Assembly (NCBI GenBank): GCA_030150085.1
Contig: JASLGJ010000005.1
Location: 1 to 9,805, forward strand
Length of the DNA stretch: 9,805 nucleotides
Direction: 5' to 3'
DNA from: Candidatus Elarobacter sp.
GTDB taxonomy: Bacteria > Vulcanimicrobiota > Vulcanimicrobiia > Vulcanimicrobiales > Vulcanimicrobiaceae
Made by a program: the position numbers and the translations under genes
Notes under the pieces: generated by a model
What the model was told of the DNA's origin: nothing
Database searches by the model: none
What the model saw: only the letters and a program-made list of their open reading frames with translations
In this document: positions 1 to 6,497 of the stretch, piece by piece
Layout of the letters: each line of letters starts with the position of its first letter
Position numbering within the stretch: position 1 is the first letter of the stretch

Positions 1-2
1 TG

Positions 3-197
3 ATCGTCGAGGTCAAGGCGCGCGCGTCGGGCAGTTTCGGGCGCGCGGTAGGGGCGGTCGACGGGCGCAAGCGGGCCGCGCTGCGCGCGCTCGCGGCGGA
101 CTGGCTGCAGGTTGCCGCGCCGCGCGCGCGGGCCCGCTTCGACGTGGTGACGTTCGACGCCGGGCGGCCCACGCTGCACCGCGGAGCGTTCGCGTGA
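3..197 (+). CDS. yraN: YraN/UPF0102 family endonuclease-like protein, C-terminal part (5' truncated by window edge)
   Basis: Only the last 64 codons are in the window; the frame is open from the left edge and ends at TGA 195-197. The visible protein begins IVEVKAR, which matches the E-x-K part of the restriction-endonuclease-like catalytic core of this family. It continues with a G-x-A-V-D-x-R-K-R segment and ends with RFDVVTFD and a terminal HRGAFA, all typical of UPF0102 C-termini. Family members are about 110-130 residues, so roughly half is missing upstream. The fold is that of Holliday-junction-resolvase-like nucleases; the cellular role is poorly defined but is usually linked to DNA processing. 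The stop overlaps the GTG start of the kinase gene by 4 bases (GTGA, 194-197), which suggests translational coupling. The assignment rests on recognised motifs in a partial sequence. Confidence 0.85.
   Translation: MVEVKARASGSFGRAVGAVDGRKRAALRALAADWLQVAAPRARARFDVVTFDAGRPTLHRGAFA
183..186 (+). promoter_or_regulatory. Ribosome binding site supporting the GTG start of the kinase gene
   Basis: GGAG lies inside the last codons of the yraN frame, 7 bases before GTG 194. Together with the GTGA overlap it fixes the kinase start at 194. Confidence 0.6.
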
Positions 198-1477
198 CGA
201 CGCTGACCGGGCACACCCTGGCCGGGCGCTACCGGGTCGACGCGCCGATCGGGCGGGGCGGGATGGCCGACGTCTACCGCGGCGTCGACGTGCTGCTGGG
301 CCGCCCGGTCGCGATCAAGATCCTGACCGGGCGCGACGAGCGCGAGCGCGAGCGCTTCCTCAAAGAGGCGCGCGCCATGGCGCAGCTCAACCACCGCGCG
401 ATCGTGGCGGTGTACGACGCGGGCGTCGAGGGCGACTGGTCGTACATCGTGATGGAGCTGGTCGAGGGCCGCACCTTGGCCGCGATCCCGGCCTCGCAGC
501 TCACCGTGCACAGCGCGCTGCGGCACTACATCGAGATCCTCGAAGCGCTCGGCTACGCGCACGAGAGCGGGCTGATCCACCGCGACGTCAAGCCCTCCAA
601 CGTGATGGTGCTGCCCAACGGCGCGGTCAAGGTGATGGACTTCGGCCTGGCCCGCAACGCCAGCGAGATGTCGAGCGTCACCAACGCGGGCGAGATCGTC
701 GGCACGATCGCCTACCTGCCGCCGGAGCGCTTCCTGGGCAAGCCGGCGGACGCGCGCGGCGACCTGTACTCGGTCGGCATCATGCTCTACGAGACGTTCA
801 CCGGCACGCTGCCCTTCAAGAGCGACACCGAGGACCTGGTCGCGGTGATCTTCGGGCACGTCAACGAGCCGCCGCCGCTGCCGCGCTCGATCAACCGCGC
901 GGTGCCCCCGCAGGTCGAGCGGATCGTGATGAAGCTGCTCGAGAAAGAGCCCGACCGGCGCTACCAGAGCGCGCCCGAGGTCGTCGCCGCGCTGCAGGGC
1001 CTGCTCGGCCCGGCCGCGCCGGTGCCCAGCGACCCCGCCTTGCAGCAGCCGCCCTCGGCCGGCAGCGAACGGCCCACCCCGCCCAGCAAGGCCGAGGTGG
1101 ACGCGCGCGCCATGCTCGACAAGACGTTCGGCAAGTCGCGCGCGGTCGACCTCGGCTACTCCGAGACGCTGGCCGGCATGCTCGCCACGCGCAAGCGCGA
1201 CTACCCCGAGGCGCTGCGCGCCTACCGCGCCGCGCTGGCCGCCTTCGCGCAGGCCGGCAACGAGATCGAGGGCGCGAAGACCGCGATCAAGTACGGCGCG
1301 ATGATCCTGCAGAAGAACAGCGAGGGCGACTTCGGCAACCGGCGCGAGCTCTCCGACGCGGTGGACACGGTGACCGACGCGCTGCCCAGCTTTCGCGGCC
1401 GCAAGATGCTCAAGGAGCTGGAAGAGGGCGAGCGGCTCCTGTACGCCCTGCAGCGGCTGCTGATCCGCAACCGCTGA
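194..1477 (+). CDS. Soluble eukaryotic-type Ser/Thr protein kinase with TPR-like C-terminal region
   Basis: A 427-residue PknB-type Hanks kinase that should phosphorylate Ser/Thr of unknown partners. The kinase domain spans about residues 13-270 with all key parts: glycine loop GRGGMA (20-25), VAIK lysine K42, helix-C glutamate E58, HRDVKPSN with D131 and N136, DFG 149-151, GT-x-x-YLPPE (170-178) and D190. It is therefore expected to be active. The activation segment between DFG and GT-x-x-YLPPE contains several Ser/Thr residues that could be autophosphorylated. A Pro/Ser-rich linker (about 270-298) leads to a helical region; residues 323-357 (GYSETLAGMLATRKRDYPEALRAYRAAL, given here in part) resemble one TPR. 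No transmembrane helix or PASTA repeat is visible, unlike classical PknB/PrkC, so a cytosolic role is likely. The GTG start overlaps the upstream stop and has GGAG 7 bases before it. A 19-base gap separates it from the next gene. Confidence 0.93.
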   Translation: MTTLTGHTLAGRYRVDAPIGRGGMADVYRGVDVLLGRPVAIKILTGRDERERERFLKEARAMAQLNHRAIVAVYDAGVEGDWSYIVMELVEGRTLAAIPASQLTVHSALRHYIEILEALGYAHESGLIHRDVKPSNVMVLPNGAVKVMDFGLARNASEMSSVTNAGEIVGTIAYLPPERFLGKPADARGDLYSVGIMLYETFTGTLPFKSDTEDLVAVIFGHVNEPPPLPRSINRAVPPQVERIVMKLLEKEPDRRYQSAPEVVAALQGLLGPAAPVPSDPALQQPPSAGSERPTPPSKAEVDARAMLDKTFGKSRAVDLGYSETLAGMLATRKRDYPEALRAYRAALAAFAQAGNEIEGAKTAIKYGAMILQKNSEGDFGNRRELSDAVDTVTDALPSFRGRKMLKELEEGERLLYALQRLLIRNR

Positions 1478-1496
1478 CCCGAGCCGAGGAACCATC

Positions 1497-1712
1497 GTGA
1501 GACGAATCGACCAGAGTACCGTGCTCGGCTACCGCGCGCTGTTCGGCGTCGGCTTCGTCGCGCTCGGCGCGCTCACGCTGTGGCGCATCCTGGTCACCCC
1601 CGCGCCGGGCGCGAACAAGTCGCTCGGCGTGCTGCTGGCCGTCGTGCTGATCGGCCTGGGCATCACGCGCATCGTCCAGTACGTGCGCGGGCGCAACGCC
1701 GTCTCGCGGTGA
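1497..1712 (+). CDS. Small two-helix membrane protein, unrecognised
   Basis: A 71-residue protein starting with GTG 1497, preceded by GAGGAA (1486-1491) at good spacing. It has a short basic N-terminus, a hydrophobic helix at about residues 13-33, a short loop with TPAPGANK, a second helix at about 43-62, and a basic tail (VRGRNAVSR). This predicts a hairpin in the inner membrane with both ends probably cytosolic by the positive-inside rule. No family was recognised. Its last codons overlap the GTG start of the MATE gene in a GTGA (1709-1712), so the two are probably translated together. It may be a partner of the exporter or of the kinase, but that is inference from position only. Confidence 0.75.
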   Translation: MRRIDQSTVLGYRALFGVGFVALGALTLWRILVTPAPGANKSLGVLLAVVLIGLGITRIVQYVRGRNAVSR

Positions 1713-3055
1713 CGATCGCCGCGGTCGAGCACCGCGACGCCGGCGCGGCGCTGCGCCGGCTGGCCACGCCCAACGCGCTGGCACTGGTCAGCGACCAGCT
1801 GCTGAGCATCGTCGACACGATCGCGGTCGGCGCGCTGGGGACCGCCGCGCTGGCCGGGATCACCGGCGCGACGGGCGTGTTCATGGTGCTCGGGATCGGC
1901 CTGGCCGCCTTCTTCACCGGGCTGCGGATCGTGGGCGCGCAGGCCATCGGGGCGGGCCGGAGCGAGCGCTTCGGCGCGGTCGTGCGCGCGGCCGCGGTCG
2001 TCCCGCTGGCGATCGCGCTGCTCGCCGTGCTGGTCTCGCTGCTCGGGGCGCGCCCGCTGCTGCAGGTCATTCTCCCGCCCGACGCCGCGCTCGACGCGGC
2101 CGCGCGCTACCTGACCCTGCGCGCCGTCTGCCTGCTGCCGATGGTCTGCAGCGGCCTGCTGATCACGGCCTTCGCGACGGCGGGCGACTCCGGCTTGGCG
2201 CTGCGCGTGCTGCTGGTGATCAACGCGGTCCACGTGCCGCTGGTGTTCGTGCTCGTGCTGGGCACCGGCACGCACCACCCGCTCGGGCTGACCGGGGCGG
2301 GGCTGTCGTCGCTGGTCGCGGAGCTGGTCGGACTGGCGTACGCGGTGCGCGAGACGCTGCGCCGTCCCGAGTTCGGCATCTTCCGTTCCTGGCGGATCGA
2401 CCGCAAGCTGGTCGCGGCGACGACCTCGCTCTCGTGGCCGGAGTTCGTGTTCCTGACCCTGCAGATCGCCCCCGAGCCGGTGACGGTCGCGCTGCTCGCC
2501 CCGGCCGGGACCGAGGCGGTCGCGGCGTTTCGCGCCATGTCGCTGGTCAGCGACGCGACCTGGGCCGTCCCGGGCTCGCTCGGCGACGCGGCGGAAGTGG
2601 TGCTCGGCCAGCGCATCGGCGCGCGCGACTACGCCGGGGCGCGGGCGTTCGGGCGCGAGGCGATCCGGATCGCGGTCCTGGTCGGGGCGGGGATCGGGCT
2701 GCTGGTCGCCGCGGCGGCCTGGCCGCTGGCCGCGCTGGTGACGCTCAGCCCGGTGCTGGCGGGGCTGGTCGCGCTCCCGCTGGCGCTGCACGTCGCGCTG
2801 ACGCTCCCGCTCAAGTGCTACGCCATGACCGTGCTGGCCCCGATCCGGGCCGCGGGCGACACCCGCTTCGTGATGGTGATGGGCATCGCGACCAGCGTGG
2901 TGGCGCTGGCCGGCTTGGTGCTGCTGATTCGCGGCCTGCACCTGGGCCTGTGGGGCTTCCCGCTGGCCTGGATCGTGACGTGGCTGGTGCGCAGCGGAAT
3001 CACCGCGCTGCGCCTGCGCTCGGGCGACTGGGAGCGCCGCCGGCTGGCGGTCTAG
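1709..3055 (+). CDS. MATE-family multidrug/metabolite exporter
   Basis: A 448-residue polytopic inner-membrane protein, the normal length for MATE transporters, which export cationic drugs or metabolites using a Na+ or H+ gradient. The sequence is a series of hydrophobic segments compatible with 12 helices in two homologous halves. Family features include GAQAIGAGRSERF (77-89), its second-half equivalent GQRIGARDYAGARAFGREA (300-318) and RAAGDTRFVMVMGI (380-393), which resembles the R-G-x-G-D-T-R loop. The frame is open further upstream, but that part is arginine-rich and covers the small membrane gene. GTG 1709, overlapping that gene's stop as GTGA, gives the expected short N-terminus. No clear ribosome binding site precedes it, consistent with coupling. 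The substrate cannot be inferred. The TAG stop overlaps the stop of the convergent DUF5069 gene. Confidence 0.9.
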   Translation: MTIAAVEHRDAGAALRRLATPNALALVSDQLLSIVDTIAVGALGTAALAGITGATGVFMVLGIGLAAFFTGLRIVGAQAIGAGRSERFGAVVRAAAVVPLAIALLAVLVSLLGARPLLQVILPPDAALDAAARYLTLRAVCLLPMVCSGLLITAFATAGDSGLALRVLLVINAVHVPLVFVLVLGTGTHHPLGLTGAGLSSLVAELVGLAYAVRETLRRPEFGIFRSWRIDRKLVAATTSLSWPEFVFLTLQIAPEPVTVALLAPAGTEAVAAFRAMSLVSDATWAVPGSLGDAAEVVLGQRIGARDYAGARAFGREAIRIAVLVGAGIGLLVAAAAWPLAALVTLSPVLAGLVALPLALHVALTLPLKCYAMTVLAPIRAAGDTRFVMVMGIATSVVALAGLVLLIRGLHLGLWGFPLAWIVTWLVRSGITALRLRSGDWERRRLAV

Positions 3056-3495
3056 GACGCGAGCTGGCCGAAGCTGTCCACGTCGTCGGCTTCGAGCACG
3101 TCGAGCACGCGGTCCAGCTCGGGGCGCTTGACCATCACCGGGTGCCGCTCGCGGATCAAAGCCTGGTCGTCGGCCGACATGCGGCTGACCGTGAACGACT
3201 CCAGCTTGCGATTGACCTCGGCCGCGACCGCGGGATCGACCCGCTCGCGCAGCCAGGCCACCACCTCGTCCTCGTCCTTGGCCGAGGCGACGACCGCGCG
3301 CAGAGCCTCCATGTCGATCCCGGCCCGGCGCAGCGCGTAGGCGCTGAAGCCGTGGTCGTGGTTGAGGTACGAGCCCACGTGGCCGCCGGGCAGCTCGGCG
3401 CGCAGCTTGTCGATCGTGCGCGGGAGGAACATCAAGCCCAGCAGGGTCTCACGGGGAGCGCGCGGCGGGCGGGTGGTCAGATCGAGGGGTTCCAT
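3052..3495 (-). CDS. DUF5069 domain-containing protein
   Basis: A 147-residue soluble protein whose N-terminal part matches the DUF5069 pattern: LDLTTRPPRAPRETLLGLMFLPRTIDKLRAELPG (residues 4-37, cited only as the region's character: an LDLT-x-RPPR box, a LPRTIDK-R box and a LPG). A GIDMEALRAVV segment at 59-69, then DEDEVVAWLRE at 74-84, follow as in the family. The domain has no assigned function. The frame is open back to GTG 3510, but ATG 3495 is preferred because family members begin just before the LDLT box. Neither start has a strong ribosome binding site. It is convergent with the MATE gene and divergent from the small gene at 3556. The C-terminal 45 residues are acidic and not recognised separately. 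Confidence 0.82.
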   Translation of the reverse strand: MEPLDLTTRPPRAPRETLLGLMFLPRTIDKLRAELPGGHVGSYLNHDHGFSAYALRRAGIDMEALRAVVASAKDEDEVVAWLRERVDPAVAAEVNRKLESFTVSRMSADDQALIRERHPVMVKRPELDRVLDVLEADDVDSFGQLAS

Positions 3496-3555
3496 GGCTG
3501 AGCGCCGCACTTCGAGCCGACCCCGCCCCGTTCCCGGAAACCAGGAGTGCCGCCC
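3496..3555. other. Short divergent intergenic region between DUF5069 and the small cysteine gene
   Basis: Sixty bases between divergent starts, which must hold promoters for one or both genes unless they are read from elsewhere. I see the AGGAG ribosome binding site for the plus-strand gene but no convincing -35/-10 pair or palindrome. Confidence 0.4.
3543..3547 (+). promoter_or_regulatory. Ribosome binding site of the small cysteine-containing gene
   Basis: AGGAG lies 8 bases before ATG 3556. It argues for that ATG over the in-frame GTG at 3547, which overlaps the motif itself. Confidence 0.65.
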
Positions 3556-3816
3556 ATGGCCTGCCCGCCCCAGATCTTCGACGCCGTCTCGCCCTCCGCG
3601 TGGAGCTGCCTGCAGAGCGCGGTCGCCGAGAAGCTCGGCATCGCCGTCTCGGGCGACAGCGGCCAGGCCGGCAAGATGGGCGTGACGATCGGCTGGAGCT
3701 ACGACCCCGCGGCCCAGCGGCTGACCCTGACCTGTCTGAACAAGCCGTTCATCGTGTCCTGCGACTACGTCAACGACCAGATCGCCCAGGCGGTGAACGG
3801 GTCGGGGTGTCTGTAG
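3556..3816 (+). CDS. Small cysteine-containing protein, unrecognised
   Basis: An 86-residue protein beginning MACPPQIFDAVSPSAW and ending at TAG 3814-3816. It has five cysteines, at residues 3, 18, 60, 69 and 85, and no signal peptide or membrane segment. The middle (GVTIGWSYDPAAQRLTLTC) looks like beta strands and the end (YVNDQIAQAVNGSGC) like a helix with a loop. The AGGAG at 3543-3547 and high third-position GC support real translation. I do not recognise the family. Cys60/Cys69 could form a pair, but that is speculation. It is divergent from DUF5069 with 60 bases between the starts, and convergent with the permease gene with 18 bases between the stops. Those gaps leave room for its own short promoter only upstream. 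Confidence 0.7.
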   Translation: MACPPQIFDAVSPSAWSCLQSAVAEKLGIAVSGDSGQAGKMGVTIGWSYDPAAQRLTLTCLNKPFIVSCDYVNDQIAQAVNGSGCL

Positions 3817-3834
3817 CGTTTGGCCGCAGCGCGC

Positions 3835-4947
3835 TCAGCGCGCCAGGTAGCGCTTGCGCAGCTCGTCGATCACGACGGCGAGCAGGATCACCACGCCCAG
3901 CACGATCTGCTGGGTGTAGGACTCGATGTTGAGCAGGTTCATCACGTTGTTGAGCACGCCGATCAAGAGCGCGCCGAAGAACGTGCCGACGATCGTGCCG
4001 CGCCCGCCCATCAGCGACGTTCCGCCGACCACCACCGCCGCGATGGCCTGCAGCTCGTAGCCTGTCCCGGTCTGGGGCGAGCCCGAGGCGAAGCGAGCCA
4101 TCAGCAGCAGCCCGGCCAGCGCCGCGCAGCCGCCCGAGATCACGTACACCAATGTCTTGACCTTGCGCACGTCGATCCCGGCCAGGCGCGCGGCTTCCTC
4201 GTTGCCGCCGTCGGCCAGCACGTAGCGCCCGTACGCCGTGCGGCCGAGCAGGATCGCGAAGAGCACCGACACGAGCGCCATCACGACCACGATCCAGGGG
4301 ATCGCGCCGGCCAGCGTGCCCGTCCCGAGCCAGTCGAACGGCGTGCTGTCGGCGAGCGGAATCGGCTGCCCGTGGGCCAGGATGTAGGCCAGCCCGCGCG
4401 CGACCTGCATCATCGCCAGCGTCGTGATGAACGGCGGCAGGTTCAGCTTCACCACCGGCAGCGCGTTGATCCAGCCCGCCGCGCACCCCACCGCCAGGCC
4501 GACCAGCAGCGTCACCGCGAACGTGCCCGGCCCGCCCAGGTGCAGCGTGTTGGCGACGAGCGCCATCACCACCCCGGCCAGCCCGACCAGCGAGCCGACC
4601 GAGAGATCGATCCCGGCGGTGATGATCACGAAGGTCTGTCCCACCGCCATGATCGCATTGACCGAGATCTGGCGCAGGACGTTGGTCAGGTTGCCGGCGT
4701 TGAGGAAATTGCCGTGCGTGAGCACGTTGACGACCACCACCAGCACGACGAGCGCGCCCGCCAGGCCCGCGGTGCGCAGCGTCGCGGCGCGGCGCTTCTG
4801 CGCCGCGGCGTCGTCGCTGCGCGCGTCCATCACGGCCTTGACCTCGACGGCCTTCGCGGCGCCGGCGACCGTGCCGTCCAGCGCTTCGCTCCCCGGACCT
4901 TTGCCGTCCGGCGGCGCCGTCTCCGGACCCTGGTGCGGAACCGACAT
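3835..4947 (-). CDS. CUT2-family sugar ABC transporter permease (RbsC-like)
   Basis: A 370-residue inner-membrane permease of the ribose/xylose/autoinducer-2 type, forming the channel of the importer encoded with its two upstream neighbours. After a hydrophilic N-terminus of about 58 residues come the helices, with family motifs NAGNLTNVLRQ (83-92), VGQTFVIITAGIDLSVGS (102-119), NLPPFITTLAMM (169-180) and the cytoplasmic coupling loop GGNEEAARLAGIDVRKVK (247-264). GYELQAIAAVVVGGTSLMGG (297-314, split here by description) is also conserved. The ATG at 4947 overlaps the ATPase stop as TGATG. RbsC proteins are usually about 320-340 residues. The internal ATG at 4830 (residue 40), with AAGG 6 bases upstream, would give a normal-length protein, so the start is uncertain. 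The frame ends 18 bases from the convergent small gene. Confidence 0.92.
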   Translation of the reverse strand: MSVPHQGPETAPPDGKGPGSEALDGTVAGAAKAVEVKAVMDARSDDAAAQKRRAATLRTAGLAGALVVLVVVVNVLTHGNFLNAGNLTNVLRQISVNAIMAVGQTFVIITAGIDLSVGSLVGLAGVVMALVANTLHLGGPGTFAVTLLVGLAVGCAAGWINALPVVKLNLPPFITTLAMMQVARGLAYILAHGQPIPLADSTPFDWLGTGTLAGAIPWIVVVMALVSVLFAILLGRTAYGRYVLADGGNEEAARLAGIDVRKVKTLVYVISGGCAALAGLLLMARFASGSPQTGTGYELQAIAAVVVGGTSLMGGRGTIVGTFFGALLIGVLNNVMNLLNIESYTQQIVLGVVILLAVVIDELRKRYLAR

Positions 4948-6464
4948 CAGGCCGCCACCCCGGTCGCGACGGCGATCACCCGGTCGGGCGTGGCCTCGGC
5001 GCGCGCCAGGTCGGCGCGCACCTGCCCGCCGCGCACGACGAGCACGCGGTGGGACATGCCCAAGACCTCGGGCAGCTCGCTGGACACCATCACGATCGCG
5101 GCCCCCTGCCGCAGGAGCTCGACCATCAGACCGTAGATCTCGGCTTTCGCCCCGACGTCGATCCCGCGCGTCGGCTCGTCGAACAGGAACACCCGGGCCT
5201 CGCCGATCAGCCACTTCGCCAGCACGACCTTCTGCTGGTTGCCGCCCGAGAGGTTGCGCACGGTCTGCTCGCCCGAGGGCGTGCGGATGCGCAGCTCGGC
5301 GATCTCGCGGCTGGTGGTCGACGTCTCGGCCCCGCGGTCGACGAACGCGCCGTGCAGGAACCGGTTCAGGTGCGCCAGGGTCGTGTTCTCGCGCACGCTC
5401 ATGCCGAGCACCAGCCCCTGCGCCTTGCGGTCCTCGGTGATCAGCGCGATGCCGGCCCGGATCGCGCTGCGCGGCGAGCGCACCACGACCCGCTCGCCGG
5501 CGATCCGGATCTCGCCCCGGGTCGGCACGTCGGCGCCGGCGATGGCGCGCACGATCTCGGTCCGCCCCGCGCCGACCAGTCCGGCCAGCCCGACGATCTC
5601 GCCCGCGCGCACGCTGAACGACACGTCGGCCACGCCCACCCCGCCCGCCGAGGACAGGCCGCGCACGTCGAGCACGACCGGCGCGCCGGGCGCGACCGGC
5701 GGCAGGTCGGGGAAGTGGTTCTCGAGCGCGCGGCCGACCATCAGGCGGATCATCTCGTCCTGCGGCAGGTCGGCGACGGCGCGCGTCTCGATGGCCTTGC
5801 CGTCGCGCAGCACGGTCACCCGGTCGGCGATGCGCGGCAGTTCCTCGAGCCGGTGCGAGATGTAGACGAACGCCACGCCCTGGGCCTTGAGCCGCCCGAT
5901 CAGCGCGAACAGGGCGTCGGTCTCGCGCTCGGTCAGGGCCGCGGTCGGCTCGTCCATCACGATCAGGCGCGCCTCGCGCACCAGGCACTTCGCGATCTCG
6001 GTGAGCTGCTGCTCGGCGACGGCCAGACGGCGGGCGGGCCGGTCGAGCGGGAGCGCGATGCCCAGTTCGGCCAGCACCTCGGCCACGCGCGCGGCGGCGG
6101 CCGCACGGTCGAGGAATCGTCCCTTGCGCGGCTCGACGCCCAGCACCACGTTCTCGATCACGCCCAGGTCGGGCACGAGGTTGAACTCCTGGTAGATCAT
6201 CCCGATGCCGAGCTCGGTCGCGGCGTTGGGGCCGTCGATGGTGACCGGCTGCCCGTGCACCAGGATCGCGCCGGAATCGGCCGGCTGCGCGCCGGCCAGG
6301 ATCTTCATCAGGGTCGACTTGCCCGCGCCGTTCTCGCCGACCAGCGCGTGCACCTCACCGGCCCGCACGTCGAAGCTGACGCCGTCCAGCGCGCGCACGC
6401 CCGGAAACGTCTTGACGATGTCCCGCATCTCGAGCAGCGGCTCCGCGCCCCCCATGCTATGCAT
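4947..6464 (-). CDS. CUT2-family sugar ABC transporter ATPase with two fused nucleotide-binding domains (RbsA-like)
   Basis: A 505-residue cytosolic ATPase, normal for RbsA/MglA/XylG proteins. Domain 1 starts with PLLEMRDIVKTFPGV and has Walker A GENGAGKS (43-50), the degenerate signature LAVAEQQL (147-154), Walker B LIVMDEPT (167-174) and the switch histidine H204. Domain 2 has the lysine-less Walker A GLVGAGRTE (295-303), TEDRK (343-347), a full signature LSGGNQQK (405-412) and Walker B FLFDEPTRGIDVG (426-438). This asymmetry is normal in the family and leaves one fully competent site. ATG 6464 is used as the start; ATG 6455 (residue 4) is an alternative. Both lie in a hairpin, and the best G-rich stretch (6469-6473) sits only 4 bases before the first. 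The stop overlaps the permease start. Confidence 0.94.
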   Translation of the reverse strand: MHSMGGAEPLLEMRDIVKTFPGVRALDGVSFDVRAGEVHALVGENGAGKSTLMKILAGAQPADSGAILVHGQPVTIDGPNAATELGIGMIYQEFNLVPDLGVIENVVLGVEPRKGRFLDRAAAAARVAEVLAELGIALPLDRPARRLAVAEQQLTEIAKCLVREARLIVMDEPTAALTERETDALFALIGRLKAQGVAFVYISHRLEELPRIADRVTVLRDGKAIETRAVADLPQDEMIRLMVGRALENHFPDLPPVAPGAPVVLDVRGLSSAGGVGVADVSFSVRAGEIVGLAGLVGAGRTEIVRAIAGADVPTRGEIRIAGERVVVRSPRSAIRAGIALITEDRKAQGLVLGMSVRENTTLAHLNRFLHGAFVDRGAETSTTSREIAELRIRTPSGEQTVRNLSGGNQQKVVLAKWLIGEARVFLFDEPTRGIDVGAKAEIYGLMVELLRQGAAIVMVSSELPEVLGMSHRVLVVRGGQVRADLARAEATPDRVIAVATGVAA

Positions 6465-6487
6465 GGGGCCCCCGAACGCTAGGGCCC
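6450..6487 (-). promoter_or_regulatory. Overlapping hairpins at the ATPase start, between the binding-protein and ATPase genes
   Basis: Two inverted repeats overlap. Hairpin B has arms CCCCATGC (6450-6457) and GCATGGGG (6461-6468) with a 3-base TAT loop on the plus strand, and it contains both candidate start codons. Hairpin A has GGGCCC at 6466-6471 and again at 6482-6487, a self-complementary pair with a 10-base loop. They share 6466-6468, so they cannot both form completely. Possible roles are lowering ATPase translation or protecting the 3' end of the upstream mRNA. Pairing is seen; function is inferred. Confidence 0.5.
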
Positions 6488-6497
6488 GGCAAATATT

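Noticed and set aside
1580..1708. In-frame upstream extension of the MATE gene
   Set aside because: The 43 extra residues are Arg/His/Gly-rich and are the out-of-frame reading of the small membrane gene; GTG 1709 gives a normal MATE N-terminus.
1529..2941. Long minus-strand open frame (470 codons) opposite the MATE gene
   Set aside because: The translation is Arg/Gln/His/Asp-rich low complexity with no domain; it is the usual antisense shadow of a GC-rich gene.
3496..3510. GTG 3510 as the DUF5069 start
   Set aside because: It adds five residues before the family's usual start with no better ribosome binding site; ATG 3495 is preferred, though not proven.
5210..5262. Second ATPase domain as inactive because its Walker A lysine is absent
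   Set aside because: The G-x-V-G-A-G-R-T-E form is the normal state in the second domain of RbsA/MglA-type proteins, not a defect.
3820..6482. Long plus-strand open frames opposite the permease and ATPase genes
   Set aside because: The products are His/Arg/Asp-rich with no recognisable domain, and they lie opposite complete, motif-bearing ABC transporter genes.
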